From Saccharospirillum sp965652395 (GTDB taxonomy: Bacteria > Pseudomonadota > Gammaproteobacteria > Pseudomonadales > Natronospirillaceae): 64,000 bases of DNA. How positions within the stretch are numbered: position 1 is the stretch's first letter; every line of letters begins with the position of its first letter. The translations under genes were made by a program, and so were the position numbers. Of this stretch, positions 46,601 through 54,518 are shown piece after piece. The stretch spans positions 1-64,000 of the forward strand of contig CBFGUW010000023.1 in the NCBI GenBank assembly GCA_965652395.1. The letters are read 5' to 3'. The notes below the pieces were generated by a model. It did not search any database. It was not told where the DNA came from and saw only the letters and a program-made list of their open reading frames with translations.

Positions 46601-47279
46601 AAATCTGTTGCGTGACCCGGTGTCCCTCTTTCTCAAGGATGCTGTACAAAGGCTCGAGCCGTGTGCCGGGAAACTGGCACGCACGGTTCCACGGGGAGGG
46701 TGTGCTGGTAACAGCGCATCCTTACCCTACGGGAAAAGCAGGAAGCCGTATGAGTTCGGTTGCAAAGTCAGCATTGTCACCACGGCCAAAGAGCAGTTCG
46801 TGCTCAGTTGTCTGGCTGAACACGGTAATCCCTATGATGGGCACACTCTGGAGCGAAGCTTGAGGAATGCAGCGCTTAACAGTGGTCAGGTGCCCCACCA
46901 TGCACTGGTGGATCGAGGCTATAGGGGCGCTGAACACAGTCAGATCGCCCAAGTGCATATTACCGGCAAGAAAAAGGGTGTAGGAAAGGCCCACCCCCAA
47001 CAGAACCGAAGAAATGCCGTGGAAGCCATCATAGGACACATGAAAACGGATGGTCAGTTGGATCGAAACTATCTGACAGGCCGGATGGGCGATCGAATCC
47101 ATGCCGTCCTGTGTGGAGCAGGCCAGAACATGAGGATGATCCTGAGGAAGCTCAAGGCGCTTCTTTTTTGGCTTTTATTACAGGTGCGTGGTGAGTGCGG
47201 AAAAGCCATCCATCTAATCAATGGTCTGGTGGAATGGTTGCAGACCGTTCTGCATTCACCACTGCGAGCTACGTCTTAA
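43660..47279 (+). CDS. DDE transposase, split by group II intron (exons 43660-44499 and 46731-47279)
   Basis: Joining 43660-44499 (280 codons) to 46731-47279 (182 codons plus stop) gives one uninterrupted 462-residue IS5-type transposase. The junction reads ECISK|GKSRKPYEFG, matching the usual KGK...PYEFGVKVS stretch. The N-terminal domain includes GRPGSSVRLLVGLSLLKHTY and HKPPINPTTLGRFRRRLGE. Candidate catalytic residues are D149 (AVDTT), D341 (LVDRGYRG) and E378 (AVEAIIGHMK). Unspliced, translation would run into the intron and stop at 44754. The gene should work only if the intron splices. Confidence 0.88.
45128..46615 (+). CDS. ltrA: Group II intron reverse transcriptase/maturase
   Basis: The 495-residue protein assists splicing and copies the intron into DNA. 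It has reverse-transcriptase blocks RT1-7, including IPKANGKRRPLGIPTMKDR, SYGFRPHRSTADAI, ILEADIKGCFDNISH, GTPQGGIISP and the active-site YADD at 282-285, then the maturase X domain (about 370-450, HLNPVIRGWAMYHRHV). It ends at PEWQQYIVRRKLKGKSVA: the C-terminal HNH endonuclease of chloroplast-like intron proteins is missing. ATG 45128 follows AGGAAAAGCAG. Confidence 0.95.
   Translation: MTALAEGPATVMSGTGASSDNPYPWVMLPWHHLERVVKRLQMRIAKATQQGRWGKVKSLQHLLTHSRAAKLLAVKRVTENAGKKTSGVDGRLWLTDRAKVAAASQLTLRGYRPLPLRRIYIPKANGKRRPLGIPTMKDRAMQALWLMALEPVTETLADPNSYGFRPHRSTADAIEQCFCSLAKRGSAQWILEADIKGCFDNISHEWLMRHIPMRKDILRKWLEAGYVEKGRLFNTESGTPQGGIISPTLANRVLDGLQTAINQALPQTKTGRQQAKVHLSRYADDFVITGASREFLLNQIKPAVVSFLAERGLSLAQEKTRIVHITEGFDFLGQNVRKYGRKLLIKPSLKSVDSLLGKVDNIIRKNRAATQEQLITHLNPVIRGWAMYHRHVVAKAVFSKVDHLIWQKLWRWAKRRHPKKGMKWIKQRYFHRLGRRDWIFATPSKEGSKAFQYYLTKASNVRIQRHVKICGNANPYAPEWQQYIVRRKLKGKSVA
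46656..46689 (+). ncRNA. Group II intron domain V
   Basis: The 34-nt hairpin starts GAGCCGTGTGCCGGGAAAC and closes with GGCACGCACGGTTC, with the catalytic AGC triad at 46657-46659 and a GAAA tetraloop. It is the most conserved part of the ribozyme. Confidence 0.93.
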
Positions 47280-47307
47280 GCATAAAAGCGATTTTTGCAG
47301 GGCGAAC

Positions 47308-47313
47308 TAGTTA
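47308..47313. repeat. Right target-site duplication TAGTTA
   Basis: Direct copy of 43545-43550, adjoining the right terminal repeat of the IS. Confidence 0.65.
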
Positions 47314-47325
47314 TTCTAGCCGCTC

Positions 47326-47808
47326 TTACGGTTCCATGTGGCCTGGAACCAAAAACTTTCCCATACAGATGGACAGATTTGTCTCTACGTATTTGCCATA
47401 GGGGAATATTTCTATAAACCCATGGCTTTTGTAAAAGTTAACAGCTTGAACGTTTATTTTCCTGGTGGATAATATCGCCCTACTATAGCCCATACCTATC
47501 GCCTCAGCGATCAACGCACTCAATAAGGCACTACCAAACCCCTTTTTCCGCGAATACATCCTTTTTATTTCACAGCTGACATCATCATGTTGACGAATGC
47601 TCCCACAGGCGACCGGTAGGTTTTCATGATATGCGACCAAGAACCTTCCAGTTTCAACGTCAAACGAGTTGATATCAAAAGAAGTCATTCCCCCATCACC
47701 CGTCAATTGAGCCAATACCGCATTGAGTTCGAGCATTAGCGTCAAGGCATCCGGATGAACCGCAGGAACGGAGACAATTTTCGTCGCAGAAAGTGCCTTC
47801 CGTATCAT
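47326..47808 (-). CDS. GNAT-family N-acetyltransferase
   Basis: The 160-residue protein has the GNAT order: N-terminal LELNAVLAQL helix, strand VAYHENLPVACGSIRQHDD, strand CEIKRMYS, the acetyl-CoA loop RKKGFGSALLSALIAEA (motif A, RxxGxG), and the C-terminal FYKSHGFIEIFPYG typical of the family. The loop between the KRMY strand and motif A is about four residues shorter than usual. Substrate unknown. Its stop is 13 bp from the IS duplication, so the gene is intact. Confidence 0.83.
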   Translation of the reverse strand: MIRKALSATKIVSVPAVHPDALTLMLELNAVLAQLTGDGGMTSFDINSFDVETGRFLVAYHENLPVACGSIRQHDDVSCEIKRMYSRKKGFGSALLSALIAEAIGMGYSRAILSTRKINVQAVNFYKSHGFIEIFPYGKYVETNLSICMGKFLVPGHMEP

Positions 47809-47873
47809 TGCCTTATTTCCAAGCTATAGAATCGACTCTCCACCTCCATGACAATGAAAGATTTCAAGAGCGA

Positions 47874-48623
47874 TTAGGTATAAAACTGGTCCACCGCCGT
47901 GTGTAGAATTCGCTTCACCCGTTCCATCCCCTCTTCCAGGTTTTCCTCGATTTCCTTGATGGTGATGACGCCTTCGCCCTTACCTGCAGCAGGGTTGACG
48001 ATAACCGACAGCGCCGCGTAACGAAGCTTCAGCTCACGGGCAAGCACGGCTTCCGGCATTCCGGTCATTCCGACGATATCACAGCCGTCCTGCTCCATAC
48101 GGAATATCTCAGCAGCGGTTTCAAGTCTTGGCCCTTGAGTGGCCCCGTATACCCCACCATTGATAACAGGTTCATCTACCTGCTTGGCCGACTTTAACAA
48201 TAACTGTCGCAATTCTTCCGTGTAGGGGTAGCTGAAATCAACATGGGTTACTTGAGAGAGATCGTCTTCAAAAATCGTGCTGGGACGACTATGGGTGTAA
48301 TCGATTATCTGGATCGGCACTACAAGTTTGCGCGCCGTCATGTTGTGGGTGATGCCCCCCACCGCGGTCACTGCGATCACATCCGTGGCGTATAGGTTCT
48401 GCAGCGCCCACAAGTTGGCTCGGTAATTCACTTGGTGCGGAGGAATTCGGTGCGGATGGCCATGGCGCGCCAGGAACAATACCCGGTGACCGTCAAGCTC
48501 GCCCTCCAGAATGGGGGCGGACGGACTGCCGAACGGCGTTTGCACATCGTGGGCCTTGGATATCGTCAGGCCGGGCAGCTGAGTCAAACCGGTTCCGCCG
48601 ATGATCGCCAGAGTATCGCTCAT
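47874..48623 (-). CDS. S-methyl-5'-thioinosine phosphorylase (MTAP/PNP family)
   Basis: The 249-residue nucleoside phosphorylase has the family's IIGGTGL, RHGHPHRIPPHQVNYRAN, AVGGITHNM, GGVYGATQGPRLETAAEI and VGMTGMPEAVLARE motifs. Pseudomonas MTIP, encoded near mfd, uses methylthioinosine made by deaminating methylthioadenosine; the position two genes from mfd (IS and GNAT apart) supports that call, but an MTA or guanosine specificity cannot be excluded. ATG 48623 has GAGGTG 4 nt upstream and is preferred over ATG 48635. Confidence 0.85.
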   Translation of the reverse strand: MSDTLAIIGGTGLTQLPGLTISKAHDVQTPFGSPSAPILEGELDGHRVLFLARHGHPHRIPPHQVNYRANLWALQNLYATDVIAVTAVGGITHNMTARKLVVPIQIIDYTHSRPSTIFEDDLSQVTHVDFSYPYTEELRQLLLKSAKQVDEPVINGGVYGATQGPRLETAAEIFRMEQDGCDIVGMTGMPEAVLARELKLRYAALSVIVNPAAGKGEGVITIKEIEENLEEGMERVKRILHTAVDQFYT

Positions 48624-48736
48624 ATCGCACCTCATTTATTGCCTGTTTCGTCAGCTGTTAGAGTAGCGAATGGACAACCGGTTGGGTAGCGATTCCCGGC
48701 GGACCTCCATGCCTGTGAAACGGGTCAGTTGAAAAG

Positions 48737-48812
48737 TGGCCTCCCCGCCTGGACTCGAACCAGGATTAAAGCCTTAGGAGGGCCTCGTTCTATCCTGTTG
48801 AACTACGGGGAG
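48737..48812 (-). tRNA. tRNA-Arg (CCT)
   Basis: The minus strand forms a 76-nt cloverleaf with acceptor CTCCCCG/CGGGGAG, encoded CCA, anticodon loop CTCCTAA (anticodon CCT at 48776-48778) and T arm GGTTCGAGTCC. It occupies the 419-bp gap before the UPF0149 gene; the remainder of that gap (48813-49042) shows no further gene. Confidence 0.93.
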
Positions 48813-49042
48813 GTGTCTCCCAAACCCACGCCGGGTGGGTTTGAAAGTTAGCAGGCATTGTAACGACCTATTACAAACATGGAAACCCGTTCAGGGTCAA
48901 AGACTTAGAGCGCTGACCGGCTGTTCTACAACTCGTTTGACGCTTAGCCTCAATCTCCAACCGATTGCTCCCGGTTCGTATTCAGCCTCGGCCTCAGTCG
49001 CTATAATCAGCCGCTCACACTGAAAACAGACAGAAACGCCTC

Positions 49043-49591
49043 ATGCCCGACCTAGACTTGGACGCCCTCGCCGATTGGCTGGAGAACGACGCCCGACCAG
49101 AGGAGTGCTTGGATATACATGGCTTGCATGGTTACCTGACCGCACTGGCGGTATGTGGGGAGCCTCTGAATGACGAGTGGCTGGCCAATGCCCTCGGGGC
49201 ATCCTTGAACGACATTCCCGAAGCCGACGCCCAATGGTTTGCCGACAATTGCGTGGCGCTTACCCGGGAAATAGAAAACGAACTCTATGCGGATGATCAG
49301 GTGGGTGTCACTTTCGAACCCACTTCAGACTGGCAAGACTCGCCCATGCAGTTTTGGTGCGAGGGTTTCATGGAAGTGGTGTTCGCGTTGCCCGAAAGAT
49401 TCAGCCACCCCAACGAAGATAACCTGGCGACATTGCTCCTGCCTATTGAAGTGGGGTCCGGCTTCTTTGCGGAGGAGGCGGACTACCGGCCCCTCTACAA
49501 GAAGACCAAGCTGCTGAAAGAAATGTTTGATCAGATCCCGGAACTACTGACGGATTTGTACCTGCTACTGCAAAGTCCGGAAAAGCTGTAA
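49043..49591 (+). CDS. UPF0149 (YgfB/YecA) family protein
   Basis: The 182-residue helical protein carries the family pattern: HGLHGYLTALAVCGEPL early and FWCEGFMEVVFAL in the middle (the conserved WC.GF motif), plus acidic character throughout. The YecA-type C-terminal SEC-C zinc motif is absent. Its cellular role is unknown. It is convergent with bolA. Confidence 0.8.
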   Translation: MPDLDLDALADWLENDARPEECLDIHGLHGYLTALAVCGEPLNDEWLANALGASLNDIPEADAQWFADNCVALTREIENELYADDQVGVTFEPTSDWQDSPMQFWCEGFMEVVFALPERFSHPNEDNLATLLLPIEVGSGFFAEEADYRPLYKKTKLLKEMFDQIPELLTDLYLLLQSPEKL

Positions 49592-49632
49592 GCCACGATG
49601 GCCATGCTGTGAGTGAGCCCGGCCCACTCTCA

Positions 49633-49935
49633 TCAGTGCCCGCTGCCGCCTCGACAGTCTGGAGAATCCGGCGCGCTCCCCTGCCATTCGGCGGGGGCAA
49701 AGGCATGAATTGCCAGGGCATGCACAGGCCCCGCCAGCTCTTCCTGCAATAATCCATACACCATCTGATGGCGCTTAACCGCCCGGACGTTCTCAAATTC
49801 CGAACTGACGATTTCGACCCTAAAATGGGTTTCGCTGTTCTTGGGGACGGAGTGTTTGTGACTCTCGCTCTCCACCTTCAAGTGCTGCGGCGCTAATGCG
49901 GCCAGCTTTTGCTCGATACTGCTCAATACTGACAT
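49633..49935 (-). CDS. BolA family protein
   Basis: The 100-residue BolA fold is visible from IEQKLAALAPQHLKVESESHKHS (with the conserved metal-ligand His region) to RHQMVYGLLQEELAGPVHALAIHAFAP, the signature helix and strand containing the invariant His. BolA proteins pair with monothiol glutaredoxins in Fe-S trafficking or act on transcription. Which paralogue this is (BolA or IbaG) is uncertain; the length suggests BolA. Confidence 0.87.
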   Translation of the reverse strand: MSVLSSIEQKLAALAPQHLKVESESHKHSVPKNSETHFRVEIVSSEFENVRAVKRHQMVYGLLQEELAGPVHALAIHAFAPAEWQGSAPDSPDCRGGSGH

Positions 49936-49989
49936 CTTCGATACCTCGACTCATTCGCTGTCTACAAGGTGGGGAATCGGGGGCCGGAT

Positions 49990-50502
49990 TCAAGGCTTAC
50001 GGATGTTTTGTTGGTGCTCCTGAAACTGAGTCGCCTCGTAGGTTAATTGCAGCACCCGAGCGTCCGTCCCGGCACGATGATGGGTCAGGTTTTTTTCCCG
50101 ACGTATGCGCTCTTTGGTTTCATCCCATATCGAAAGCTGGAAGTCACTGAGGATTCTGGGCAGCGTTTCGAGACGAAACGTCATTGTTTTGCGGGCATGA
50201 TAAAACAACAGCGCCAGCCAACCGGAATCGAACCCCCAACCATCGCTGTATATGATTTGACCTTCCAATAACTCATTGAGCTGATCGGCAATCAACTTGA
50301 CCGGATAGCCTTCCGCCTTCAACTGCTCCCGGCTGATGCCGTGAATGGCCTCGGCGTCAGGATCCCAGTGAGTCCAGTCCGGTTCCGGCGTTATCAGCCA
50401 GGCGTATTCCTCTTCGGTCTCGGTCGCCACCCCTACTTCGATGGGATAACTGCCCCGGCCAAACCCAGAGGCTTCTATGTCCAAGATACCCGGCAATAAC
50501 AT
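49990..50502 (-). CDS. DnaQ-like 3'-5' exonuclease domain protein
   Basis: The 170-residue protein is a stand-alone DEDDh exonuclease fold: ExoI DIEASGFG (D and E), ExoII WGFDSGWLALLF with D, and ExoIII HHRAGTDARVLQL with H and D. Substrate (RNA or DNA) is unknown; it is not the proofreading subunit, which is dnaQ at 16579. The gene lies after the dsbD operon and a hairpin. Confidence 0.8.
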   Translation of the reverse strand: MLLPGILDIEASGFGRGSYPIEVGVATETEEEYAWLITPEPDWTHWDPDAEAIHGISREQLKAEGYPVKLIADQLNELLEGQIIYSDGWGFDSGWLALLFYHARKTMTFRLETLPRILSDFQLSIWDETKERIRREKNLTHHRAGTDARVLQLTYEATQFQEHQQNIRKP

Positions 50503-50536
50503 CAGTGCTGTTCACCCACTCCCTAATGAATTTAAT

Positions 50537-50555
50537 GCCCGGCAGAGGACCGGGC
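50537..50555 (-). terminator. Hairpin after the dsbD operon
   Basis: On the minus strand GCCCGG-TCCTCTG-CCGGGC is followed by ATTAAATT, 57 bp after the dsbD stop. A plausible but weak terminator. Confidence 0.45.
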
Positions 50556-50593
50556 TCGTGCTGATTTGTTCAATAATAGCAGCAATGGCCCAG

Positions 50594-50608
50594 GGAGCCT
50601 CTGAACAA
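50594..50608. repeat. Solo 15-bp copy of the MITE terminal repeat
   Basis: GGAGCCTCTGAACAA here is identical to the ends of the element at 1187-1448 and borders the dsbD stop codon (50610-50612). No partner end is visible nearby, so it may be a relic or a recruited end. Confidence 0.5.
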
Positions 50609-50611
50609 ATC

Positions 50612-52327
50612 CTATTGGGTGAAGGTATCGCGGATCAGCGACGGTGTCAGCACCTGAGGCAAAAGTTGAGGTGGGCCGCCATTGGCGGGATAAAACGCAT
50701 AGAGGGGAATACCCTCACGGTCGAAATCGTCAATCAGAGCATCAACCGAAGGCGATGGGTTCGTCCAGTCGGCCTTTACCAGGCGAATGCCCTCGTCTTT
50801 CACCAGGGTCTCGAACGCCTCTCCAGACAAGGCCACACGCTCATTGACCTTGCAGGTGATACACCAGGCTGCGGTGACGTCCAGGAAGACCGGCTCGCCT
50901 AACAATCGATAGCCTTCCACCAACTGAGCATCGTAGGGCTCCCACAATTCGGGCTCTTCACGCTGATCAAATACCAGAATCAAGGCGAAGACCATCGCCA
51001 CCACGCGGATACCCCGTTTCGATAATGTTGCGACCAGCCCGTTCCCAGGGCGAACAGTCAAGGCGGGCCAAATCGCTACAGTGAGCAGAATGAGGCCAAG
51101 ACCGACCTTGAGTAAGGCCAAAGAACCTTCCAGTTCGATCAACACCCACACCAACCAAAGAACAGTGGCAAACAGAGGGAAAGCCATCAACTGACGGAAT
51201 ACGGCCATCCAGGGGCCAGGCTTGGGCAAACGGCGCGCCAAGCCTGGCAAATAAGTAATAAGAAGGACTGGCAATGCCATACCAAACCCCATGACGGCGA
51301 AGATCAACAAGCCGATCAATGCTGGCTGCAACAGGGCAAAACCGATGGCGGAACCCATAAAGGGGGCTGTGCAGGGTGTAGCAACCAAGGTCGCCAGAAC
51401 CCCGGTAAAAAAGGTGCCCGAGGCGCCGGGCTTCTGAGTCAGTTCCTGTCCGACGCCCATCCAACGTTGGCCCACTTCGACATATCCAGCCATCGCCAAT
51501 GCCAACAGATAAAAAAGAAAGATCAGAAAGGCCACGAAATAAGGTGATTGCAGCTGAAAGCCCCACCCCACCCAGGTGCCAAACTGGCGCAAAGCCAGCA
51601 ATACAGCGGCAACAAGCACGAAGCTAAGGACTACGCCTGCGGTATAGATCCAGCCATGCAATCGGGCATGCCCCTGATCGTGACCGAACTGGGCGATATG
51701 CAAAGCTTTCAGCGACAGCACAGGGAAAACACAGGGCATCAGGTTCAGTACCAGCCCACCCAACACAGCCAAAACAAGAGCAGCAGTGAGCGACAACGCT
51801 GTGACGCCATCCGGGCTCGTGGTGGATTTGGTTTCCGTCGGTTCCGCGAAGTTAATCAGCTCCCCGTCCAAATCGTTACCGACTGGATTACCCGCCAAAG
51901 AAGAGCCACCGGTTGGGCGCTCCATGGCCACGCCCTGTAAGTCGAAATAGCGCTTTTGCGGGGGGTAACACAGACCGGCCTCGGCGCACCCCTGATAGAC
52001 CACTTCAACATAGCCTGAACTGGACATAACCGGATATTCAACACTCATCCGATCATAATAAAGCGCCATGTCTTCATCGAAATTGGGGTCGTACTTGATT
52101 ACAAAGTTCTGGGCAAGATCCGCCGCCCCGACTTCCGCCCCATCCAGAGCGCTCAGTGAGTGGCGGTCACGGTAGAGGTAATAATCTTCGGCGATGTCCC
52201 AATTGAGCAGCAGCCGATCCCCTTCACGCTGTACTTCCAGCTCGAAAGCCTCATCCACCGGCAAAAATTCCACAGCCTGGGCGATACCGAGAAGACTCAT
52301 TAACCCAACAAACAGAATTCGTTTCAT
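50612..52327 (-). CDS. dsbD: Thiol:disulfide interchange protein DsbD
   Basis: DsbD passes electrons from cytoplasmic thioredoxin across the inner membrane to periplasmic thiol oxidoreductases. The 571-residue protein has a signal peptide (ILFVGLMSLLGIAQA), the N-terminal domain with its Cys pair (CAEAGLC), eight membrane helices with LMPCVFPVLSLK and PCTAPFMG (one Cys each) and a C-terminal thioredoxin domain WCITCKVNE. It ends a six-gene operon, 7 bp after the apbE paralogue. Its role may be to supply reducing power to that operon's cytochrome or Cys-rich products. Confidence 0.95.
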   Translation of the reverse strand: MKRILFVGLMSLLGIAQAVEFLPVDEAFELEVQREGDRLLLNWDIAEDYYLYRDRHSLSALDGAEVGAADLAQNFVIKYDPNFDEDMALYYDRMSVEYPVMSSSGYVEVVYQGCAEAGLCYPPQKRYFDLQGVAMERPTGGSSLAGNPVGNDLDGELINFAEPTETKSTTSPDGVTALSLTAALVLAVLGGLVLNLMPCVFPVLSLKALHIAQFGHDQGHARLHGWIYTAGVVLSFVLVAAVLLALRQFGTWVGWGFQLQSPYFVAFLIFLFYLLALAMAGYVEVGQRWMGVGQELTQKPGASGTFFTGVLATLVATPCTAPFMGSAIGFALLQPALIGLLIFAVMGFGMALPVLLITYLPGLARRLPKPGPWMAVFRQLMAFPLFATVLWLVWVLIELEGSLALLKVGLGLILLTVAIWPALTVRPGNGLVATLSKRGIRVVAMVFALILVFDQREEPELWEPYDAQLVEGYRLLGEPVFLDVTAAWCITCKVNERVALSGEAFETLVKDEGIRLVKADWTNPSPSVDALIDDFDREGIPLYAFYPANGGPPQLLPQVLTPSLIRDTFTQ

Positions 52328-52334
52328 AAAACCT

Positions 52335-53252
52335 CTACCCAGGACACCGCTCAGAATGAGATGGCGCCAATGTTCCGGAGACTGTCAAAGAGTCGTCAAA
52401 TAGTAAGAAAGGCACCCCGAGACCAGCCAGCCAGCTTTCGGCTTCTTTACCTTTCAGCATGGCGATGGTGGTCAAGGCGCCCGCGAGCAGACAATTATCG
52501 GCCACAACCGTAACGGATGAAGGGCCATCCTGGAGCGGCCAGCCGGTTTTCGGATGCAGGATGTGACAATAACGCCGCCCGCCCACCATCATGAAGCGCT
52601 CGTAATCACCGCTGGTCGCCAAACCACCTTCAACTAGTGGCAAGGTCGCCGCAGCCCTTTCCGGCTGCCTGGGATGACTGATGCCTACCGGCCAGGGTGA
52701 TCCATCAGGCCTCGGGCCCGTTACCCGGATATCACCGGCCAGATTGACCAGCCCGGGAATCTTGACTTCGCTCAACAGAGTCAACAATCGGTCGGCCGCG
52801 AACTCTTTGACCAAACCTCCCAGATCAAGTTCCATCCCGGCCGGAATATTCACCTGCCCGTTAGACCAACCAATGAGGGACCACCCCACCCTGGGCAGTA
52901 ACGCCTCCAACTGATACTGATCTGGTAACTGCCCGGATTTAAAATTCCAGGCTTCGCGGAGCACACCGGTCGTGATATCGAACAGCCCATCACTTTCGAT
53001 ATGACACTGGTTGGCAAAATCCAATAGACCAGCTGTTTCAGCGTCGACCTTCTGCCATTGGTCATAAGTGCGGTTAAGGCGGGACAGGTAACTGCCCGCC
53101 TGAAAACGGGAGTATTTGGTTTCCAGTCGACGTACCTCGGCTTCCAGCCTTTGCGCAGCCTGCCGGGCGACGGAGTCTTCGGCATACAGCGAGAGCGCAC
53201 AGGGCCCTCCCATGGCCCTGAAACTGTACTGGCGTGGTGCGAAGCCGCCCAT
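52335..53252 (-). CDS. ApbE-type FAD:protein FMN transferase paralogue
   Basis: The 305-residue protein has the ApbE fold (DLGGLVKEFAADRL, LVNLAGDIRVTG, LATSGDYERFMM, HILHPKTGWPL). Two differences from the nqr-linked ApbE stand out. No signal peptide or lipobox precedes MGGFAPRQYSF, so a cytoplasmic location is possible. The metal-binding Asp of the usual ADA.AT motif is Gly258 (LLAGALTT). It may be altered in cofactor use or have lost activity. It lies between DUF3570 and dsbD with 9-bp and 7-bp gaps. Confidence 0.88.
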   Translation of the reverse strand: MGGFAPRQYSFRAMGGPCALSLYAEDSVARQAAQRLEAEVRRLETKYSRFQAGSYLSRLNRTYDQWQKVDAETAGLLDFANQCHIESDGLFDITTGVLREAWNFKSGQLPDQYQLEALLPRVGWSLIGWSNGQVNIPAGMELDLGGLVKEFAADRLLTLLSEVKIPGLVNLAGDIRVTGPRPDGSPWPVGISHPRQPERAAATLPLVEGGLATSGDYERFMMVGGRRYCHILHPKTGWPLQDGPSSVTVVADNCLLAGALTTIAMLKGKEAESWLAGLGVPFLLFDDSLTVSGTLAPSHSERCPG

Positions 53253-53261
53253 CAGAACACC

Positions 53262-54509
53262 TTAGAAACGGTAATCCAGACCGGTGGTGACGCGCCAGAA
53301 GGAAGGCAGACCCGGCGTTTCCTCGTCATTAAACCCATAAGACGGGTTGGCCGCATAACGCTCGCCACTGACCGTCCAGGAAAACTGGCGGAAATCGGTT
53401 TTCAGAGAAAGCGCCAAACTGAGTGCACCGTACTTGGACAGTCTGGGGTCGCTGGAATAGTAAGATGTGTTATCGGGCGAGAAGTAATCTTCGGGAGGAA
53501 TCTCCCCAAAATCAGGAATTTCGTAGAAAAAAGCGGCCGTTTGTTGGTAGTAGCGAATTTTTGGCACCAATTGGAAGTCGATGGCATTATCGACAAACCA
53601 CTGAAAATTGGGCGCGTAATTCTGATACCAAGCCAAGTCCCATGTACTCGAAAAAATGTCCCATGTATCCGCTAGAATACGAGCATCTGCATGAAGAGCC
53701 CCATCAAGACCCGGAAAATATTTCCGCATGCCTCCGCTTACGGTAAAGACGGTACGGTTATCAGGACGAATATCAGCTGGAACCTGTGCACCAGGGTATT
53801 CTCGGTAAGGGTCAGACAAATACCCGCTTTTATGGGTCACGCTTATCCCGCCCTGCACGACGGTGTTCATATCAATTACTTGGCCAACACCTTCATAAGC
53901 TGACACCTGTAAAATAGTTTTATCCTTTGCAGCATAACGGCCCGGTGTATTAGCTTGCTGCTGGTCTGGATCAGAATAATCCTGCGTAGGGTTAATAATG
54001 TCGTATCCAAGACTCAACCCACCGCTTAACGTCGTCATTTGATCATTGATTTGCAGCGAACCATCCGTCCCCGCAAACAACGCCGTGTAATCCCGCTCAA
54101 TGGAAAACCCAGAAGTGACACCCGCCTCTGCTTCGGACCAATAGTATCGACCTGAGCCATACAAATCGAACCGACCTTCCTTGGAAGCCCCACTCATATG
54201 TACTCGGGTTACATCCTCCTCATCCTTGTAAGTATAAACTGGCGACGCACCAGACATACCTTCAAACGAGGTCTCAACATCCCAGCTCATGTGTTCGCCA
54301 AAGGGCATCATCAGATAAAACTGATGAACCTGAATTTTATAACGTTCCTGGGCTCCACCATCGGTACGGGAAGCCGGAGAATCATCTTCGGAATAATAGG
54401 TATAACGATAAGCGGCTTCACTCTCAGCCGGTGCGGCCGCCTGAGCGACCGGTACCAGGCCGGGCACGGCCAACGCACTGCGGGCAAGATTTTTTAATAC
54501 GGCAGACAT
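53262..54509 (-). CDS. DUF3570 domain protein, predicted outer-membrane barrel
   Basis: The 415-residue product has a signal peptide (ending about AQA, residue 24) and repeated amphipathic beta-strand patterns ending in Phe (TTGLDYRF), as in outer-membrane barrels. It contains the DUF3570 N-terminal pattern Y.Y.SEDDSP..R and two SGAS elements (residues 86-89 and 106-109), which resemble flavin-attachment motifs but lack the final Thr. DUF3570 genes often accompany DUF4266 and ApbE genes. Molecular role unknown. Confidence 0.8.
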   Translation of the reverse strand: MSAVLKNLARSALAVPGLVPVAQAAAPAESEAAYRYTYYSEDDSPASRTDGGAQERYKIQVHQFYLMMPFGEHMSWDVETSFEGMSGASPVYTYKDEEDVTRVHMSGASKEGRFDLYGSGRYYWSEAEAGVTSGFSIERDYTALFAGTDGSLQINDQMTTLSGGLSLGYDIINPTQDYSDPDQQQANTPGRYAAKDKTILQVSAYEGVGQVIDMNTVVQGGISVTHKSGYLSDPYREYPGAQVPADIRPDNRTVFTVSGGMRKYFPGLDGALHADARILADTWDIFSSTWDLAWYQNYAPNFQWFVDNAIDFQLVPKIRYYQQTAAFFYEIPDFGEIPPEDYFSPDNTSYYSSDPRLSKYGALSLALSLKTDFRQFSWTVSGERYAANPSYGFNDEETPGLPSFWRVTTGLDYRF

Positions 54510-54518
54510 GAATACTCC

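Larger units (their letters stand above)
44500..46730 (+). mobile_element. Group II intron (2231 bp)
   Basis: The 5' end is GTGCGAC at 44500 and the 3' end is AC at 46730. Exon-binding sites fit the upstream exon: EBS2 ATGCAC (44765-44770) pairs perfectly with IBS2 GTGCAT (exon positions -13 to -8), and EBS1 TTTGCT (44830-44835) pairs with IBS1 AGCAAG (-6 to -1) with one G-U pair. Domain IV holds the reverse transcriptase gene (45128-46615). Domains V (46656-46689) and VI with a branch-point A at 46724 follow. All parts needed for splicing look intact. Confidence 0.92.
43551..47307 (+). mobile_element. IS5-superfamily insertion sequence interrupted by a group II intron
   Basis: The 3757-bp element has terminal inverted repeats GTTCGCCCTGCAAAAA (43551-43566) and its complement at 47292-47307. 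It contains one transposase gene split by a 2231-bp group II intron; without the intron it would be 1526 bp. Sequence of the transposase places it in the IS5/IS1182 DDE superfamily; the exact group is not settled. It sits between a lipoprotein gene and a GNAT gene and does not visibly disrupt either. Confidence 0.9.

Noticed and set aside
46608..47279. A separate 223-residue protein at the end of the IS
   Set aside because: Its first ~40 codons are intron domains IV-VI; only 46731-47279 is coding, as exon 2 of the transposase.
47326..47808. GNAT gene truncated by the IS
   Set aside because: Its stop codon lies outside the IS and the C-terminal FYKSHGF segment is present, so the reading frame is complete.
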